In this document: one piece after another, positions 6,025 through 7,932 of the stretch
Position numbering within the stretch: position 1 is the stretch's first letter
Layout of the letters: every line of letters starts with the position of its first letter
From: Bacteroidota bacterium
GTDB lineage: Bacteria > Bacteroidota > Bacteroidia > Flavobacteriales > Flavobacteriaceae
Length of the DNA: 7,932 nucleotides
NCBI GenBank assembly: GCA_004356305.1
Contig: SMXJ01000175.1
Location: forward strand, 1-7,932
Direction: 5' to 3'
Program-made: the position numbers and the translations under genes
Notes under the pieces: generated by a model
The model's input: the letters and a program-made list of their open reading frames with translations, nothing else
Databases searched by the model: none
Told to the model about the DNA's origin: nothing

Positions 6025-7713
6025 TCAGATCGTTTTTTGTTCAACAAAGGCTCTGGCCTCCTCTAATTCGGGCCTATTACTATTAGAATCTTTTGTAAGT
6101 GCTAATAATTGTTCAAAATACATCGTAGCCTTTTCATTATCACCAGATCGTTGTGCGGCTACCGCAGCTCCATAGATTCCGTTTAACCTACCGGGATGTC
6201 CTTTTAAATCTAGCTTGTAATTTTCTAATGCTTCCTCAGGTCTATCTGCAGCCAGTAACATATCTGCAAGTAATTCTCTCGCAGGCAATACTTCACCTGG
6301 TGTTACCGGATGTTTTGAAGTTTGATCTTCCATTTCGGCTGCTTCAACCATTAGAGAAATAGCTTCCTCATGATTGGCGTTTGCGAATTGAATCCACGCC
6401 TGAATTATTTTAATTTCAATCTGGACCTGATTCACCTTATAATCGTCTTCCATACTGATGAGTTCTTGATGAAACGACCGAATAATAGCGAGTTCCTTTT
6501 CCGCAGAAGTAACATCTCCAGACCGAACAGATCCCATCGCCCTTCCAAAATGTAAAATGGACTGTTCCCATGGGAATTGTTCCCATTGAAATTCGAGCGA
6601 AGGTAATTGAAGGTTTGCCGCTTCGGTCCATCGTTTGTTCTCCAACACGATCCGTGTAGGTATTGCATTCACAGTATATGCTACCCCAAAATTATTTGAT
6701 GGGAATATCTGATTCATGGATTGCAAATAATCATTTTGTTCTTTTACCTTCTCATTGTCTCCTAATTGCAAGTAAGCATATACCAAATAATCCATCGCAT
6801 GAATTTCTTGCGACCAATTTGCACCCGGGTGCGTGCTTTCCGCATAACAAACAGCAGAAGAGGCTGAATTAATATTGGAATCTATTGACTCTTGCCATAA
6901 GCCCAATCGGGTAAAAATATGGGAAGGCATATGTTGAGCATGGGCTGAGGCTGGAGCAATTTCAGCATAACTCCGGGCAGTAGTCAGTGCTAATTCAGCT
7001 AGTTCAGGATAGTCATAATTATGTATAATATAGTGTGCGATTCCGGGGTGATTAGGCTGCTCCTCGAAAAGAGCTTCCAAAATTTTTCCCGATTTTCGTT
7101 GATTTTTATAGCTTTTATCACTGGGATCTGAGGAGGCTCTCACCGCCAAAGCGTAAAAAATAGCCACTTCGGTATCCTCCTTATTGTTCAGATAAATTTC
7201 TTCCATCTTCTTTTCGTACAATAAAGTCCTGGTTTTGTTATCAACGGATTCCCAATCCGTATAGAAGACTCCAATAGCATCGAGGTAAAGTTGAGCCATA
7301 TCTGATTTTGGTAAACTTTCAGCAATCCTCAGAAGTTGTGAACCTTTTTCTAATTCTTCTTTACCCGGCGGTGCCCAAAGTGAATGGTAGATACTCATCG
7401 CTACGCCCCAATAAGCCATAGCGCATTCAGGATCCGCATCTATAACCTGCACAAACGCTTTTTCCGCCTCTGCATATTCAAAAGAATGCAATAATGAAAT
7501 TGCGAGTTCAAAAGTCTCTCGAACGTCATAATCACAAGAAAGTGCAAAACTAACATCACCAAACTGGCCATCCCCGCATAATAAAAGTTCTCCCCTTAAA
7601 AGGTTAAGTGAAGCCAATTCAGGATATATCTTAGCCGTCTTGTCTTGACATCCGGAAACTAACGAGAGAATTAAGAAGACGTTAATGACGAAATAATAAT
7701 TCAATGGTTTCAT
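6025..7713 (-). CDS. TPR lipoprotein with conserved histidine motifs (HMPSHI family)
   Basis: The function is not established. The 562-residue product has a lipoprotein signal: a hydrophobic stretch at 6-20 and lipobox VSGC with Cys22 as the lipidated residue, so it should be tethered to a membrane facing the periplasm or cell surface. TPR-like helical pairs fill most of the rest, for example 76-105 (FEYAEAEKAFVQVIDADP), 440-462, 478-505 and 511-540. The family core is AHYIIH at 226-231 and HAQHMPSHIFTRLGLW at 258-273, with His305 in EIHAMDYLVYAYLQ. His227, 231, 258, 261, 265 and 305 align with histidines of the next gene's product, which is a clear paralog. The start is secured by the signal sequence directly after the ATG. 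It lies 126 bp after the partial gene at the window edge, with no promoter box in the gap. The stop is TGA at 6025. A scaffold, receptor or metal-binding role is possible. Confidence 0.9.
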   Translation of the reverse strand: MKPLNYYFVINVFLILSLVSGCQDKTAKIYPELASLNLLRGELLLCGDGQFGDVSFALSCDYDVRETFELAISLLHSFEYAEAEKAFVQVIDADPECAMAYWGVAMSIYHSLWAPPGKEELEKGSQLLRIAESLPKSDMAQLYLDAIGVFYTDWESVDNKTRTLLYEKKMEEIYLNNKEDTEVAIFYALAVRASSDPSDKSYKNQRKSGKILEALFEEQPNHPGIAHYIIHNYDYPELAELALTTARSYAEIAPASAHAQHMPSHIFTRLGLWQESIDSNINSASSAVCYAESTHPGANWSQEIHAMDYLVYAYLQLGDNEKVKEQNDYLQSMNQIFPSNNFGVAYTVNAIPTRIVLENKRWTEAANLQLPSLEFQWEQFPWEQSILHFGRAMGSVRSGDVTSAEKELAIIRSFHQELISMEDDYKVNQVQIEIKIIQAWIQFANANHEEAISLMVEAAEMEDQTSKHPVTPGEVLPARELLADMLLAADRPEEALENYKLDLKGHPGRLNGIYGAAVAAQRSGDNEKATMYFEQLLALTKDSNSNRPELEEARAFVEQKTI

Positions 7714-7839
7714 AAGTGTTGTTTTAAAATCATATAATGATCTATTAATTATTTTTGTTTTGTGCCACCAACGGGTTGAATAAGTGTCCTTTAAATGCCT
7801 ATTATACTTGATGTGGCAGAAGTAACTTTATTTTTTGGT
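7714..7839 (-). other. Gap inside the minus-strand operon, no promoter or terminator recognised
   Basis: The 126 bp between the partial gene and the TPR lipoprotein gene contain no TTTG on the coding strand, so no TAnnTTTG box. No hairpin followed by a T tract is seen in the minus direction. A distant inverted repeat exists, TGCCAC paired with GTGGCA about 45 bp apart, and ATCAT-ATA-ATGAT (7729-7741) is a small dyad close to the TPR start; neither has a clear role. The Shine-Dalgarno position before the ATG is AT-rich with no match. Confidence 0.45.
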
Positions 7840-7932
7840 TTATTCTGAAACTGTAAACGTTTTCAACATATTTTTACTCGATGGATTCGGGACCTCAGAT
7901 ATCAATACATAATTCCCCGGCTCGAGCGTTAC
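7840..7932 (-). CDS. C-terminal 30 codons of an unidentified protein with a cupredoxin/Ig-like tail (partial)
   Basis: The minus strand is open from the window edge to a TAA at 7840-7842. The peptide includes LEPGNYVLISEVPNP (codons 3-17 of the visible part) and ends MLKTFTVSE. The pattern PGxYxLI, then a short loop, then KxFTV at the very end is typical of the last two beta strands of cupredoxin-like or Ig-like secreted domains. The Cys and His copper ligands that a true blue-copper protein would carry in this loop are absent in the visible part; one Met is present. The rest of the gene is outside the window, so no function is assigned. Same strand as the TPR genes and probably the same operon. 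Confidence 0.6.
   Translation of the reverse strand, partial: VTLEPGNYVLISEVPNPSSKNMLKTFTVSE

Noticed and set aside
7740..7810. Distant inverted repeat TGCCAC/GTGGCA as a terminator after the partial gene
   Set aside because: The loop is about 45 bp and no T tract follows on the minus strand, so a terminator is not supported.
1..7932. CRISPR arrays, tRNA or rRNA genes, insertion sequences, attachment sites
   Set aside because: No regularly spaced repeats, cloverleaf-like sequence, transposase-like product or terminal inverted repeats were seen on either strand.

Overview
The window looks like chromosomal DNA from a member of the Bacteroidota, most likely a marine-type Flavobacteriaceae. Three observations support this. 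The DNA is AT-rich and no gene has a convincing Shine-Dalgarno sequence. Two gene starts carry the Bacteroidota -7 promoter box TAnnTTTG. The proteins are typical of that phylum: a 492-residue GAPDH with a long N-terminal extension, and large TPR proteins carrying an HMPSHI motif. The species cannot be named from the sequence alone.

Left part, housekeeping (1-3458): the N-terminal 107 codons of diaminopimelate epimerase (dapF, minus strand, cut by the window edge) diverge from an HtrA/DegQ-type periplasmic serine protease (458-1849, plus). The protease gene ends in a strong hairpin terminator at 1871-1912. A promoter at 1923-1953 then drives the N-extended, phosphorylating-type GAPDH (1980-3458, plus). 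A terminator at 3476-3511 separates this gene from the convergent gene block on the right.

Right part, an apparent minus-strand operon (7932 to 3531), read in the order of transcription: the last 30 codons of an unidentified protein whose tail resembles the last beta strands of a cupredoxin/Ig-like fold; a 562-residue TPR lipoprotein; a paralogous 576-residue TPR protein with a non-lipidated signal or anchor sequence; and a membrane-anchored SCO1/SenC-family copper-binding thioredoxin-fold protein. The three gaps are 126, 62 and 41 bp. None contains a recognisable promoter box or internal terminator, so co-transcription from a promoter outside the window is the simplest reading. All three complete products carry export or membrane-anchor signals.

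The most interesting part is this right-hand cluster. Both TPR proteins conserve six histidines (HxxxH, then HxxHxxxH inside the HMPSHI motif, then one further His). They sit next to an SCO protein, whose family handles copper. A cell-envelope system for metal handling or metalloprotein assembly is a reasonable hypothesis, but it is not proven. The GAPDH is also notable: it lacks the NAD-selective Asp and has Thr-Arg at that place.
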